32,028 bases of DNA, from assembly GCA_013153315.1 (NCBI GenBank), contig JAADES010000004.1, forward strand, positions 1 to 32,028. Reading direction: 5' to 3'. Position 1 is the stretch's first letter. Each line of letters opens with the position of its first letter. This stretch comes from Aquificota bacterium. Its GTDB lineage: Bacteria; Aquificota; Aquificia; Aquificales; QOAS01. This document shows, piece by piece, positions 8,147 to 16,774 of this stretch. Position numbers and translations under genes: made by a program. The notes under the pieces were generated by a model that saw only the letters and a program-made list of their open reading frames with translations, was not told the origin of the DNA and searched no databases.

Positions 8147-9451
8147 TTACTTCCCTAAAAGGTAATCCAATTTCGCTTTCAATATTCCCCATTCGTATAT
8201 ATTTGCCCGATATTGTGCCAGGGCGCTAAAATAGAGTGCTTGGGCTTCCAACAAGTTGTAAATATCCGTTTTTCCCAAGCGGTATTTGTTTTTTTCTATT
8301 TGGTAAGCCTTTTTTGTAAATTCCACCCTTTCACGCGAAGCGTTGATTATATCAATTTGGGCATTCAGCTGGTCTATTAAAGATTTATAAGTTTCCATAA
8401 CATTTTTAACCGTCTGTTGTTGAAGATAATTAACCTGCCTTTCCAAAGCTCGCGCACTTTTGTAATCAAAAAATCTTTTCCCGAAATCAAATATCGGTAA
8501 GGAGGCCTGTAGAGCATAAAACCAATCGGAAGTAGATTGTCCGGCATATACATACCTTTGTCGGGTGTAGACAAAGTCTACCTTCGGGGCAAACTCGGCC
8601 AAGGCTGCTTTTTCGTAAGCTTGGGCAACTTTCTTTTGTTCGGATATAACCCGTAAGTCGGGGTTGTTTGCAATCAATTGGCTTAAGAGCTTTTCACTAT
8701 CCAGGGGCTTAGGGGTTATTTTTACATCCTTTAGGAGAAAATTGTTAGTCTTTAAATCCAGAAGGGTGGCTAAAAGATGTTTCTGGCTCTTGAGTTGGCT
8801 TTTTAATTGAACTATTTGGGCCTCTATATTTTTTAGTTCAGCTTTAACGTTAAGTAAATCCAGAAGGGGTTTTTTGCCTACCTTGTAAGCCTCATAAATT
8901 GTTTTGTAAAGTTGACGGGTTGCTTTTAGTTTTTCTTCCATGGCTTGAATCTGGGCTTTTAACGAAAGGGCTTTTAAATAAACCTCTTTAACCTGCTGTT
9001 GCATATCTTTGGTCGTTTTAATCAACTGGGCATAGGAAGTATCGGCCTGATATTTTTTTGCCTTTATAAGGAAAAACTGCTGGCAACCGTCGAAAAGTCT
9101 AACGGAATATTGAAATCCATAAACCCTTACCTGGTCATCTACCGGAAGATTTCCCGGCAATAGGGGGGGTTGTATGGGGGCTACCGTTCTTGGAAATTTG
9201 TATTGGGTGTATTTCCAAAATAGGGTTATCTGGCCAAATCTTTGTCCTATTTGAGAATAAAATTTGTATTTATCGCTTTCATACTTTGAATATTGGGCTT
9301 TTATTTGTAAGTTCCTTTTGGTTGCGATAGATAGGGCTTCTTGTATGGTTAAGATTTTTTCCTTCTGTTGGTTAGCGTAAGTTATATTTCCTTCCGTTGG
9401 TAAAACAGTTAAAGAGAAGGCCAAAAGGGAAAATAGGCTTTTTTTAAACAT
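8147..9451 (-). CDS. TolC-family outer membrane efflux protein
   Basis: The 434-residue protein has a Lys-start hydrophobic signal peptide (about residues 1-26) and then two similar long helical halves rich in Ala, Gln, Lys and Leu, as in the outer membrane efflux protein family. Recognisable points are LTIQEALSIATKRNLQIKA near the mature N-terminus, RLFDGCQQF in the first half, and the repeat-equivalent LPIFDFGKRFF followed by a long helix in the second half. Members form trimeric outer-membrane/periplasmic channels for type I secretion or RND/ABC/MFS efflux. No inner-membrane pump or adaptor gene lies nearby, so its partner is unknown. It follows birA on the same strand with a 44 bp gap. 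No clear Shine-Dalgarno sequence precedes the ATG. Confidence 0.85.
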   Translation of the reverse strand: MFKKSLFSLLAFSLTVLPTEGNITYANQQKEKILTIQEALSIATKRNLQIKAQYSKYESDKYKFYSQIGQRFGQITLFWKYTQYKFPRTVAPIQPPLLPGNLPVDDQVRVYGFQYSVRLFDGCQQFFLIKAKKYQADTSYAQLIKTTKDMQQQVKEVYLKALSLKAQIQAMEEKLKATRQLYKTIYEAYKVGKKPLLDLLNVKAELKNIEAQIVQLKSQLKSQKHLLATLLDLKTNNFLLKDVKITPKPLDSEKLLSQLIANNPDLRVISEQKKVAQAYEKAALAEFAPKVDFVYTRQRYVYAGQSTSDWFYALQASLPIFDFGKRFFDYKSARALERQVNYLQQQTVKNVMETYKSLIDQLNAQIDIINASRERVEFTKKAYQIEKNKYRLGKTDIYNLLEAQALYFSALAQYRANIYEWGILKAKLDYLLGK

Positions 9452-9495
9452 TAAGGATTGATTTTAGAACTTACTCCTACTTTGGTTTTCTCGTT

Positions 9496-10233
9496 TTAAG
9501 GTTCCCTTCTAAGGGATATATCCCCGTAAGGAATTTTCTTAAGATTTCCAACGCAGGTTTTTATTACCGCAAAACCGTTTTCATCAATACCTAAAAACTT
9601 TCCACATTCACGGTTATCTAATATTACCCTCTGACCCTTCCAAAGGAGTTTTCTTTCCACAGTTCCTTTGAAAGGTGTAAAGCCCTCTTTTTGGAACTTT
9701 ATTAGGTTTTCGTTTAAATTTAAAAGCAACTCTTTAAGGAATTGTTGGGGCTCTACCAAAGTTTGGGTTTCCCTGTAAATAGAGGTAGCACGCATTTTAA
9801 GGAAAGGAGGAAAATCTTCCGTATTTAGGTTTACCCCTATGCCCACTATTAAACCTTCCGAAGTGTTTTCTATTAAGACTCCCGCAACTTTTTTGTTTCG
9901 AATATATACATCGTTGGGCCATTTTAGGGAGGAGAAAACATATTGGTCCACCGTTTGGGAAACCGATAAACCTACCACCAAAGATAGGCAACCTAACTTT
10001 ATAGGTTCCAATCGGAGGAAGTTTTTGGGAATTTTGAAAGAAAGATAAAGCCCTTTCCCTTTTGGGGAATACCAACTGTTTCCCCTTCTTCCCCTTCCTT
10101 TGGTCTGGTGTAGGGCTACAACAACTTGAAAAGGTTTTACTTCCTTGCTGCGAACATAGTCCTGGGTGGAACTTAATTCCTCAAAAACCAAAGGTTGGTA
10201 AGTAAAAAGGAAGCTACCTGCTACGGTTTCCAC
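9496..10233 (-). CDS. birA: Biotin--[acetyl-CoA-carboxylase] ligase, catalytic domain only
   Basis: Predicted to make biotinyl-5'-AMP and transfer biotin to the lysine of carboxyl carrier domains. At 245 residues it lacks the N-terminal winged-helix DNA-binding domain of E. coli BirA, so it is a monofunctional (class I) ligase that should not repress transcription directly. Visible motifs are SSTQD (21-25), the biotin/AMP-binding loop GRGRRG (46-51) followed by SWYSPKGKGLYLS, KWPNDV (104-109) and the Lys of KVAGVLIE (115-122). The C-terminal part (about 195-245) is the small SH3-like domain. The start is a GTG at 10231-10233; no ATG lies in frame upstream before the sequence leaves the family core, so the exact start is moderately certain. 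It is probably co-transcribed with the downstream TolC-like gene. Confidence 0.92.
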   Translation of the reverse strand: METVAGSFLFTYQPLVFEELSSTQDYVRSKEVKPFQVVVALHQTKGRGRRGNSWYSPKGKGLYLSFKIPKNFLRLEPIKLGCLSLVVGLSVSQTVDQYVFSSLKWPNDVYIRNKKVAGVLIENTSEGLIVGIGVNLNTEDFPPFLKMRATSIYRETQTLVEPQQFLKELLLNLNENLIKFQKEGFTPFKGTVERKLLWKGQRVILDNRECGKFLGIDENGFAVIKTCVGNLKKIPYGDISLRREP

Positions 10234-10304
10234 AGTAATAGAAAAAATTACCTACCCGAGGTTCTTAGGTAAAATTGCCAAAAACAGCAAAATTTTTTTC
10301 GACC

Positions 10305-11150
10305 ATGGGAAATTTTAATAAAGTCAAAAAAATTTTTATTGTCGGCGGTTGTTTATTCTTAATTCCCCTCGGTGGAACTTTTGGCCAAACCTCCGGGGGT
10401 TTTAAAAACTATCTTCAAAAGTTGGAAACCAAACTTTCCCACCCCAATGTGAAGGGGAATCTGTATTACCTATTTTTGGAATTGAGAAAGCAACTGCTGC
10501 AAAAGGAGAAAGAAAAAGCTCTAAAAACGATAGAGGAAATATTGAAGATAGTTCCCCTCGACAGGAAGGTTCTAATCTTAAGTTCGGTTACCCAGGAGCT
10601 TAGCAATGTTAAAAACCTAAATGACCTTACTAAACAGCTGTCGCTTGCTATTATCTACCTTCAAAATTATGAACTACCTGCGGCCAGAGATATTTTAAAC
10701 AACTTAAAAAGCGAATTTGTAATAAAAAGGCAAATTCTTCCCAAGGATATCTTATTAAGTTCGCTGGCTCTGATTAAGGCAGTCTTGGAGGTAAATCCTC
10801 CTTCTTACAGTGCGGCTATAACGGCGGTGGATAACCTTATAGCCTCCGTAAGGGAGGAAACAATAATAATTCCCCTGCCCGTATTGAAAGCCTATTACCA
10901 ATTAGAGCGGCTATCGAAAAATACCAATATTAAAGATTTCAAAAAAGTATTAACCTCGGTTTGGTTAAACTTAAAAATAGCCCACTATTTGGGATATATA
11001 AATTTGCTTACTTATAAGGATTTGGAGAATCTTTATAACCTAGCCCTCCAAAAGTTAGACCGTTCGGAGAAACCAACCACCGAAGTGGAAAAAATGAAAA
11101 CTTTACTCCAAGAGGGGTTGGGAAAAATTTTAAATCCCAACGGGGCTTAA
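10305..11150 (+). CDS. Secreted alpha-helical protein, possibly YfdX-like
   Basis: The 281-residue protein begins with a clear signal peptide (Lys-rich start, hydrophobic stretch, cleavage probably near FGQT, residues 25-28). The ATG at 10305 is preferred to an in-frame TTG at 10275, because the TTG would put ten extra residues before a normal signal peptide. The mature part is almost wholly helical. Two segments resemble the periplasmic YfdX family by eye: LAIIYLQNYELPAARDIL (paired-helix pattern with A...L spacing) and EETIIIPLPVLKAYYQLERL followed later by LKIAHYLGYI. YfdX-type proteins are periplasmic and poorly understood. The match is by pattern memory only; another helical-repeat protein is equally possible. 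It is transcribed divergently from birA with a 71 bp gap. Confidence 0.7.
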   Translation: MGNFNKVKKIFIVGGCLFLIPLGGTFGQTSGGFKNYLQKLETKLSHPNVKGNLYYLFLELRKQLLQKEKEKALKTIEEILKIVPLDRKVLILSSVTQELSNVKNLNDLTKQLSLAIIYLQNYELPAARDILNNLKSEFVIKRQILPKDILLSSLALIKAVLEVNPPSYSAAITAVDNLIASVREETIIIPLPVLKAYYQLERLSKNTNIKDFKKVLTSVWLNLKIAHYLGYINLLTYKDLENLYNLALQKLDRSEKPTTEVEKMKTLLQEGLGKILNPNGA

Positions 11151-11173
11151 AAATAAAAAACTTTGACCCGTTT

Positions 11174-12136
11174 TTAAATTCTTTCCTTTTTTAGTTGATG
11201 TATATCTTTCAACAAAAGGTGGATAAAAAGAATTCCTCCAACTATGGCGGAAAAATATTGAGAGAAAAACCTCCATAGGATTACAAAAATTCCCAAAAGG
11301 GAGGGGGGAATAATTCCCTGGAAAATAGCTATACCCCCCAACTCTCCCACGCCGCTGCCGCCGGGGGAGGGGCTGGAAAAAATTGCGTAAATTAGGGGAA
11401 GTTGAAGTAGATAAATTTCCCACAAATCAAAATCTACACGTAAGGCTTTAAGCAAAACAGGGGCAAAATTTAGAAAAACTACATAAAGCATTATCGAATA
11501 TAGACAAGCCTTTAGAAAAGCTACTTTGTCCTTTTTCCAAAAATATATAATCGCCAAGCAGTAAAGTTTTATCTTTTTTAGAAAGCCTTGTTTGTTTTCC
11601 TCTTTTTTTCTAAGCCAAACAACAAGAGGCAAAGATAATATGCCAAAAAGAATAAAAATAGCGGCCAATATTAAAACCTTATCCAACAGATGGGGATTTT
11701 TAAAAATATTTACAAACAAAATAGGTAAAGTTATAAGAAAGAAACTAAAACCAGAAACGGTTTTAAAAATAATAGTCCCCACTATTTTGTGTCTTTTAAC
11801 CCTTAACCGATGGAGGAGGTAAAAAATTATCAACTCTCCACCTACGTGGGCGGGGGTTATAGTCGCTCCAAAGGTTGCAATAAAGGACATTAAATAACCG
11901 TAAAGAGTTGAATACTTAATGTTGTAAACCTCTGCGATGGTTTTTAACCTTAACATATCAAAGGTGTGGTAAAGGAAAATCAAACCAAAGGCGGCCAGAA
12001 TATAAAAATAATCCAAGTGAAGGAAAATCTTCCAATCCCAACAGTGGGAAAACTTAAAAATAAGTATTAGGAAGGAAGATAGAACAAATAGGAAGGTTGC
12101 GAGACTGCCCCAAAAGAGGATATAAAGAAAAGGCAT
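11174..12136 (-). CDS. Flippase-like / lysylphosphatidylglycerol synthase TM-region family membrane protein
   Basis: The 320-residue integral membrane protein has about seven to eight hydrophobic segments. Two conserved blocks place it in the LPG_synthase_TM family (UPF0104/AglD type): FGATITPAHVGGE near residues 89-101, and the Gly-rich SPSPGGSGVGELGG loop between late helices. It lacks the soluble aminoacyl-transfer domain of MprF, so it is the membrane module alone. Members are associated with lipid or glycolipid translocation, but no reaction is assured for stand-alone members. The gene starts 21 bp after the fliF stop on the same strand, so it is likely co-transcribed with fliF, though the functional link is unclear. 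It ends 23 bp from the convergent YfdX-like gene. Confidence 0.82.
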   Translation of the reverse strand: MPFLYILFWGSLATFLFVLSSFLILIFKFSHCWDWKIFLHLDYFYILAAFGLIFLYHTFDMLRLKTIAEVYNIKYSTLYGYLMSFIATFGATITPAHVGGELIIFYLLHRLRVKRHKIVGTIIFKTVSGFSFFLITLPILFVNIFKNPHLLDKVLILAAIFILFGILSLPLVVWLRKKEENKQGFLKKIKLYCLAIIYFWKKDKVAFLKACLYSIMLYVVFLNFAPVLLKALRVDFDLWEIYLLQLPLIYAIFSSPSPGGSGVGELGGIAIFQGIIPPSLLGIFVILWRFFSQYFSAIVGGILFIHLLLKDIHQLKKERI

Positions 12137-12157
12137 AGAAATAACTTACTCCTCGGA

Positions 12158-13675
12158 TTAAGAAGATTTCAACCACCTTAGTAATAGTTTCTTGTAAAGT
12201 TCGGGGTTGGCCTTTGCCATATTGTTTAAACGTTCTGTAAGGGTTTCTTCCGCCTTCTGGGCTACGGCCGCGGCACCGGCGGGGGCTCCCAGCATACGAC
12301 CGTAAACCGCAATTTCCACCTCTTCCTCTTTGATTTTCTCTCGGCGTAGGAGGAGATAGATAACCACCGCTATTATTAACGCCAACAGGAAGGCTATAAG
12401 GGCATAAACCTTCCAAGGAATGGGTTTTTCCTTAGGTTTTTGGGCAAATAGTTTTTGGAGCTCCTCCTTAGCTTTGAAGGGTAAGGCAACTACCGTAACC
12501 GTATCACCGCGGGCGGGATTTAAACCCAAAGCGTTAATTAAGAACTCTTTAATTTTTTGGGGGTCGATACCTTTTACGTCGGAGTTAATAATAACTCCCA
12601 CCGAAACCCTTTCGACTTTTACCGTAGGGTCGTTAATCAGCTTTTGAATATAGGAAACATCGTAGTTTTTGATAATTTCCTTGGATTTTTCCACCGACTC
12701 GCTCTTTTGACCTTTGCCCACCTGAGGGGGAACATTGGATTCGCTTCCGGGAACACCCTCGGGAGAAACTGTCTTTTTAATGGTCTGTTTTTTCTGTTCG
12801 CTTACAACCGCCGTTTGGTCGGGGTTTACCTCATAGGCTTTTTCTTGGCGTTGGGCAAAGTCTAACGCCAAAGAAACTTTGACGCGCGCATTCCCAAATC
12901 CAACAACGCTATCCAATATGCTTTGGATTTGTTTTTGGAGTAAATCCTCGTATTTGAGTTTTAACTTAAGTTGATTTGTAGCAAGACCTATAACCGAAGT
13001 GTCGTCCCCTATAAGGGCTGTTAAATCTCTTCCGTATTGGTCAACAATAACAACATTTTGGGGCTTTAAACCGACCACCGAGGCGGCCACCAAATCCCTT
13101 ATAGCTTTTATTTGCTCCGGTGTTAGCTGGGCTCCCGGTTTTAGCTTAATTAAAACCGAAGCCTTGGGTTCGGCCTCGGGGCGGGCAAATATAGATTCTC
13201 TGGGAAGGGCTATATTAACTTTTACATCTTCCACAGCATCTATAGCCCTAATAGTTTTTTCCAGCTCGCCCTCTAAAGCCCTTATATAGTTGATGTGTTC
13301 CACAAAATCGGAAACTGTTAGGGGCTGGTTTTCAAATATTTCAAACCCAACCTTTTTTTCGGGAGAAATTACCCCTTTTTCAGCAAGGAGTATTCTCAAC
13401 TGCTCAACTTTGTCGGCGGGCACATAGACCGCACCGGTTTTATAGTCAATTTTGTAGTTTATTCCCAACTGGCTAAGGGTGAACTCTATCTTCTGCAAAG
13501 TGTTGGGGTCTAAATTAGAAAACAACAACGAGTAATGGGGCGTTGTAAAATAGGCAACAGCCAATAGGGTTATAATAAGAGCTGTAGGAACACCGACAAC
13601 GAGGATTTTTTTCCACAGCGACAAGCTTTTAAACCAGTCCCGGAATTTTTGCCATTGCTGTTTCAATTGTTCCAT
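12158..13675 (-). CDS. fliF: Flagellar MS-ring protein FliF
   Basis: FliF forms the inner-membrane MS ring on which the flagellar rotor and export gate assemble. The 505-residue protein has an N-terminal transmembrane helix (about 24-43), the periplasmic ring-building motifs (YSLLFSNLDP, ISPEKKVGFEIFE, PLTVSDFVEHINYIRALEGEL, VKVNIALPRES), a second transmembrane helix near 424-446, and a short cytoplasmic tail ending ANPELYKKLLLRWLKSS. That tail matches the conserved FliG-binding peptide, so the protein is complete although slightly short for the family. No other flagellar gene is in the window; scattered flagellar genes are usual in Aquificota. Together with the EAL protein it suggests a motile organism, but a direct link between them is not shown. 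Confidence 0.95.
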   Translation of the reverse strand: MEQLKQQWQKFRDWFKSLSLWKKILVVGVPTALIITLLAVAYFTTPHYSLLFSNLDPNTLQKIEFTLSQLGINYKIDYKTGAVYVPADKVEQLRILLAEKGVISPEKKVGFEIFENQPLTVSDFVEHINYIRALEGELEKTIRAIDAVEDVKVNIALPRESIFARPEAEPKASVLIKLKPGAQLTPEQIKAIRDLVAASVVGLKPQNVVIVDQYGRDLTALIGDDTSVIGLATNQLKLKLKYEDLLQKQIQSILDSVVGFGNARVKVSLALDFAQRQEKAYEVNPDQTAVVSEQKKQTIKKTVSPEGVPGSESNVPPQVGKGQKSESVEKSKEIIKNYDVSYIQKLINDPTVKVERVSVGVIINSDVKGIDPQKIKEFLINALGLNPARGDTVTVVALPFKAKEELQKLFAQKPKEKPIPWKVYALIAFLLALIIAVVIYLLLRREKIKEEEVEIAVYGRMLGAPAGAAAVAQKAEETLTERLNNMAKANPELYKKLLLRWLKSS

Positions 13676-13824
13676 ATCCTAATTTTGTATAAGTTTACAC
13701 CCTGCAAAACTTGTTAATAGGAGTGGTTCTTTTAATAAGAAGTGTTTTTTTTTATGGTTTAGCTTCCTTGAAAGTTGTTTAACTACTCCTTTGTAGGCTT
13801 CGCCGATATATCTATTTTTCCTTT

Positions 13825-14667
13825 ATGCTGGCTTTTATAGGAGGAAGCGGTCTTTACAAAATCGAAGGTTTGGAAATTGTTGAAGAATTGAAAATAAAAA
13901 CCCCCTTCGGGGAACCATCGGCGCCTATATTGGTAGCCCGCCACGGGGATAAAAAAGTTTTATTTTTAGCCCGTCATGGGAAAAACCATCAATACCCTCC
14001 CCACAGGGTTCCCTACCGTGCTAACCTCTGGGCTTTAAAAGAAGCGGGTGCTAAAGCGGTTGTCGGAATAAACGCGGTGGGAGGAATAAATAAACTTCTC
14101 CAACCGGGGGATTTTGTAATAGTTGACCAATTTTTGGACTTTACAAAATCCCGTGTAAATACCTTTTACGAAGGGGCTTTTAGTCCTTCCTTGGAAGGGG
14201 AAGCTAAAAATCTTCCCCAAAAATTGGTAAAAGAAAAAAAGGTTGTCCATATAGATGTGTCGGAGCCTTTTTGTCCCGTGTTAAGGAAAGAGCTACAAAA
14301 CCTATTGGAGGAAAAAGGTTTTCGTTACCACAAAAGGGGCACCTATGTAGCCACCGAAGGGCCGCGTTTGGAAACTCCCGCCGAGATAAAGGCTTTTGCC
14401 CTCCTTGGTGGCGATGTGGTAGGTATGACTATGGTTCCCGAAGTTGTATTGGCCAAAGAACTCCAAATGCACTATGCGGGGCTTTGTGTGGTAACAAATC
14501 CCGCCGCAGGTATAGCTTCCTACCGTTTAACCTCCGAAGAGGTTATTCAAATGATGAAACAAAAGGAGGAACAAATTAAAGAGATAGTCCTTTCATTGAT
14601 AGAAAATTACGATAACCTTTCTTGGGATTGTCAATGTGAAGAATCCCTTTCGGGGGCCATAGTATAA
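13825..14667 (+). CDS. MTAP/PNP-family phosphorylase, predicted S-methyl-5'-thioinosine phosphorylase
   Basis: The 280-residue protein has the N-terminal phosphate loop IGGSGLY, the ARHG and HRVPYRANL blocks, [12 protein letters not shown], and GMTMVPEV (residues 200-207, purine/ribose site). The family cleaves methylthioadenosine or a purine nucleoside with phosphate. In MTA phosphorylases two Asp residues in a TDYD motif contact the adenine amino group; here the position reads TNPAAG (Thr224, Asn225). Asn there is the pattern of 6-oxopurine enzymes, so methylthioinosine (or inosine/guanosine) is a better prediction than MTA. The C-terminal [12 protein letters not shown] matches the family's usual Cys-x-Cys end. 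Family membership is secure, substrate specificity is inference. The gene is alone, divergent from fliF with a 149 bp gap. Confidence 0.92.
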   Translation: MLAFIGGSGLYKIEGLEIVEELKIKTPFGEPSAPILVARHGDKKVLFLARHGKNHQYPPHRVPYRANLWALKEAGAKAVVGINAVGGINKLLQPGDFVIVDQFLDFTKSRVNTFYEGAFSPSLEGEAKNLPQKLVKEKKVVHIDVSEPFCPVLRKELQNLLEEKGFRYHKRGTYVATEGPRLETPAEIKAFALLGGDVVGMTMVPEVVLAKELQMHYAGLCVVTNPAAGIASYRLTSEEVIQMMKQKEEQIKEIVLSLIENYDNLSWDCQCEESLSGAIV

Positions 14668-14778
14668 GTAAAACCTCCTTTTGCAAATTTTTGTTTAAAA
14701 CCAAACAAATGTCTTCCTATTCTTTCTTCGTAGCTTTTTAAGTTAAGAAAAAAGAAGAAATCTTGAAAGGCCGAAAAA

Positions 14779-16647
14779 TCAGTTCGAGGGTTGTTTTTCC
14801 TGCCTTTTGTCGGCAATGAATACCAAGATGGCCAGGAAGACATAGAGGGCTACCAAATAGAACCTAGCCAACCATACGGTTATAGGTGTCTGTCCGTGGC
14901 TTTTGCCGAAGATTTCGTTCACAACAAAGCCTATTAACAGAGCCAATAGGAATATAGGGGTTAAATACCTAACAATGTAGAAATAAATTCTCGGTACCTG
15001 TATTAGACCACCTCGGTTGATTTCCTCCCAAGCCTTTTTGGCGTCGTATATCCAGTAAAAGAGTATTACCTCAAGTAACCCTAAAACTATAACAAAGAAG
15101 GTTCCCGCCCAAAAGTCCATTTCATCGAGAAAGCCGGCAAGGAATATTACAGCTTGGGCTCCTATAAACACGATTACCGAAGTTATTGTGACAGCGGTTT
15201 TTCTATCGAAGCCGAATTCGTCCTCGAGGAAGGCTATCATGGGCTGGAGAATTGCCACCGAAGAGGTAACTCCCGCTATAAACAGTAGGAAGAACCATAA
15301 AAATCCGAAGAATTGTCCCGCTTCAATATTGGAGAAAATGGCCGGCAGGCTAACAAAGCCGAGGTTAAAGGCCCCTCCTTTGGCTATCATAACCGCGTTG
15401 GCCACACCAAAGAATGCAACCGCCGCGGGTATGGCTATCGAAGCCCCTAAAATTACCTCGGCCGTTTCGTTGAGGGATGCGGCCGCCAATCCCGATAGGG
15501 CAATATCCTGATTTCTTCTAACATAAGAGGCGTAAGTGATTATTGCACCGAAGCCCAAACTTAGGGTGAAGAAAATTTGACCTACTGCGGCTATCCAAAC
15601 GTTGGGGTCTTTCAATTTACTCCAATCGGGGTTCCATAGAAAATCCAACCCTTGGACGGCGGTTCTTTTAGGAATGGCCAATGAATATTGTCCCTCTTTG
15701 AGACTTTTTTCTTCCGATTGACCTTTAACGGTAATATTTCCTTTAACTTCCAAAATCAAGGTATCGTAGGAAAAAGTTTTTTCTCCTTGGTCGGGAATTA
15801 TAAACTCTAACCTTCCTTGGGAAATTTTTATGTCCAATTCTTGGGGTTTCCCTTCCTTAGGTTGGATATCTATTAATTTGTCCCCCGAAAGGGATAGGAT
15901 TTTCAATTCGGCCGACGGTGGGACGGTTATATCGATTTGACCTTTGTCGGAAACAAATAAAACACTTTCGTTTGCCGCCTTCAGCACTATTTGACCGGTG
16001 GGAATTTCCAGGGTTAGAACCCTTACCGCCAGCACCACGGCGATAATAAACAGCGTCGGCATCGCCCATTTAACGAATTTTTCAATTCCTCCCGAAATTC
16101 CCTTATACAGTATGTAGAGGTTTATTAGGAAGGTGATAAGGAAGAATACATAGGCCCAAAAGCTCGGTTCTAGCAACAGTCCACCGTGGTAGCCGATATA
16201 GTTGTATAGGAAATCTACAAAGGGCTTTAGATATTCGGAGGGATTATCTATGTTTGCCCCGCCTTTGGGTGCCAGCCCCAGCAGATACTGCACGGAAAAG
16301 CCCAAAGTCCAACTTTCAATATAGACATAGTAGGTTGCCACCACCAGGGGAATCCAAATTCCCAACACTCCGAGGTATTTTGCTATTTTTTTAGGCCAGA
16401 GCATGTAAAAAATCGCCGGCGTTGTTCCGTGGCCTTTGCTTCCCCCCAGCCTTCCCATCGCCCATTCTGTCCACATAAGGGGAATTCCCACTATTAGGAA
16501 GGCTATGAGGTAGGGAATCATAAAGGCACCGCCGCCGTGTTCGGTGGCTTGATTGGGAAACCTTAAAAAGTTCCCGAGGCCGACGGCGTTTCCCGCCATC
16601 GCCAAAATAAGACCTATTCGGCTTTGCCAGTGTTCTCTTTTGCCCAT
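14779..16647 (-). CDS. LeuT-type Na+:amino-acid symporter (NSS family) with an enlarged extracellular loop 3
   Basis: The 622-residue protein follows A. aeolicus LeuT closely along its length. The start MGKREHW matches LeuT MEVKREHW, so ATG 16647 is preferred to a TTG 24 bp upstream. Twelve membrane segments are expected. Substrate and Na+ site residues match: Asn20, Ala21, Asn26, Tyr107, Phe360, Thr361, Ser363, Phe366, Asn393, and the SSVAILQ stretch near 461-468. Glu397 equals LeuT Glu290, the mark of chloride-independent members. A small hydrophobic amino-acid substrate is therefore likely. The oddity is about 108 extra residues between helices 5 and 6. The C-terminus is about four residues shorter than LeuT. 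An unknown gene lies 127 bp upstream on the same strand. Confidence 0.95.
   Translation of the reverse strand: MGKREHWQSRIGLILAMAGNAVGLGNFLRFPNQATEHGGGAFMIPYLIAFLIVGIPLMWTEWAMGRLGGSKGHGTTPAIFYMLWPKKIAKYLGVLGIWIPLVVATYYVYIESWTLGFSVQYLLGLAPKGGANIDNPSEYLKPFVDFLYNYIGYHGGLLLEPSFWAYVFFLITFLINLYILYKGISGGIEKFVKWAMPTLFIIAVVLAVRVLTLEIPTGQIVLKAANESVLFVSDKGQIDITVPPSAELKILSLSGDKLIDIQPKEGKPQELDIKISQGRLEFIIPDQGEKTFSYDTLILEVKGNITVKGQSEEKSLKEGQYSLAIPKRTAVQGLDFLWNPDWSKLKDPNVWIAAVGQIFFTLSLGFGAIITYASYVRRNQDIALSGLAAASLNETAEVILGASIAIPAAVAFFGVANAVMIAKGGAFNLGFVSLPAIFSNIEAGQFFGFLWFFLLFIAGVTSSVAILQPMIAFLEDEFGFDRKTAVTITSVIVFIGAQAVIFLAGFLDEMDFWAGTFFVIVLGLLEVILFYWIYDAKKAWEEINRGGLIQVPRIYFYIVRYLTPIFLLALLIGFVVNEIFGKSHGQTPITVWLARFYLVALYVFLAILVFIADKRQEKQPSN
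15655..15993 (-). other. Approx. 108-residue insertion in extracellular loop 3 of the LeuT-like transporter
   Basis: Site numbering gives the size: conserved residues before it are shifted by -1 from LeuT (Asn20 vs 21, Tyr107 vs 108), and those after it by +107 (Phe360 vs 253, Asn393 vs 286). LeuT has a short loop here, reading roughly LLETPNGTAADGLNF; this protein has LEIPTG at the start, then about 110 added residues, then QGLDFLW. The added part alternates hydrophobic and polar residues (for example [19 protein letters not shown] and [14 protein letters not shown]), typical of beta strands, with no hydrophobic helix. It should lie in the periplasm. It resembles adhesin-like beta-repeat sequence, but no family is recognised. 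Boundaries are accurate to a few residues. Confidence 0.85.
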
Positions 16648-16774
16648 GCAATGAATAGTTTTTATGACCAAAATCAGCGTAAGATGAGCTTTATCAGTTC
16701 CTAAAAAGGGTTTTAAGAAAAAGAGAAACCCAAAAATGGAAAGCTAAAAATAGACAAAACCTTAAAGGGAAAAA

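Noticed and set aside
10275-10304. TTG start for the secreted helical protein
   Set aside because: ATG at 10305 gives a normal signal peptide; the extra ten residues are not needed.
13730-13752. TTCTT-TTAAT-AAGAA hairpin followed by nine T residues between fliF and the phosphorylase gene
   Set aside because: Looks like a weak terminator on the plus strand, but no plus-strand gene ends there; the stem has only A/T-rich pairs. Not reported as a terminator.
14697-14725. TTTGTTT / AAACAAA inverted repeat after the phosphorylase gene
   Set aside because: All A/T stem with one G-C pair and no T-run afterwards; poor terminator.
16648-16671. TTG start at 16671 for the LeuT-like gene
   Set aside because: The ATG at 16647 gives MGKREHW, matching the start of LeuT; no ribosome binding site supports the TTG.
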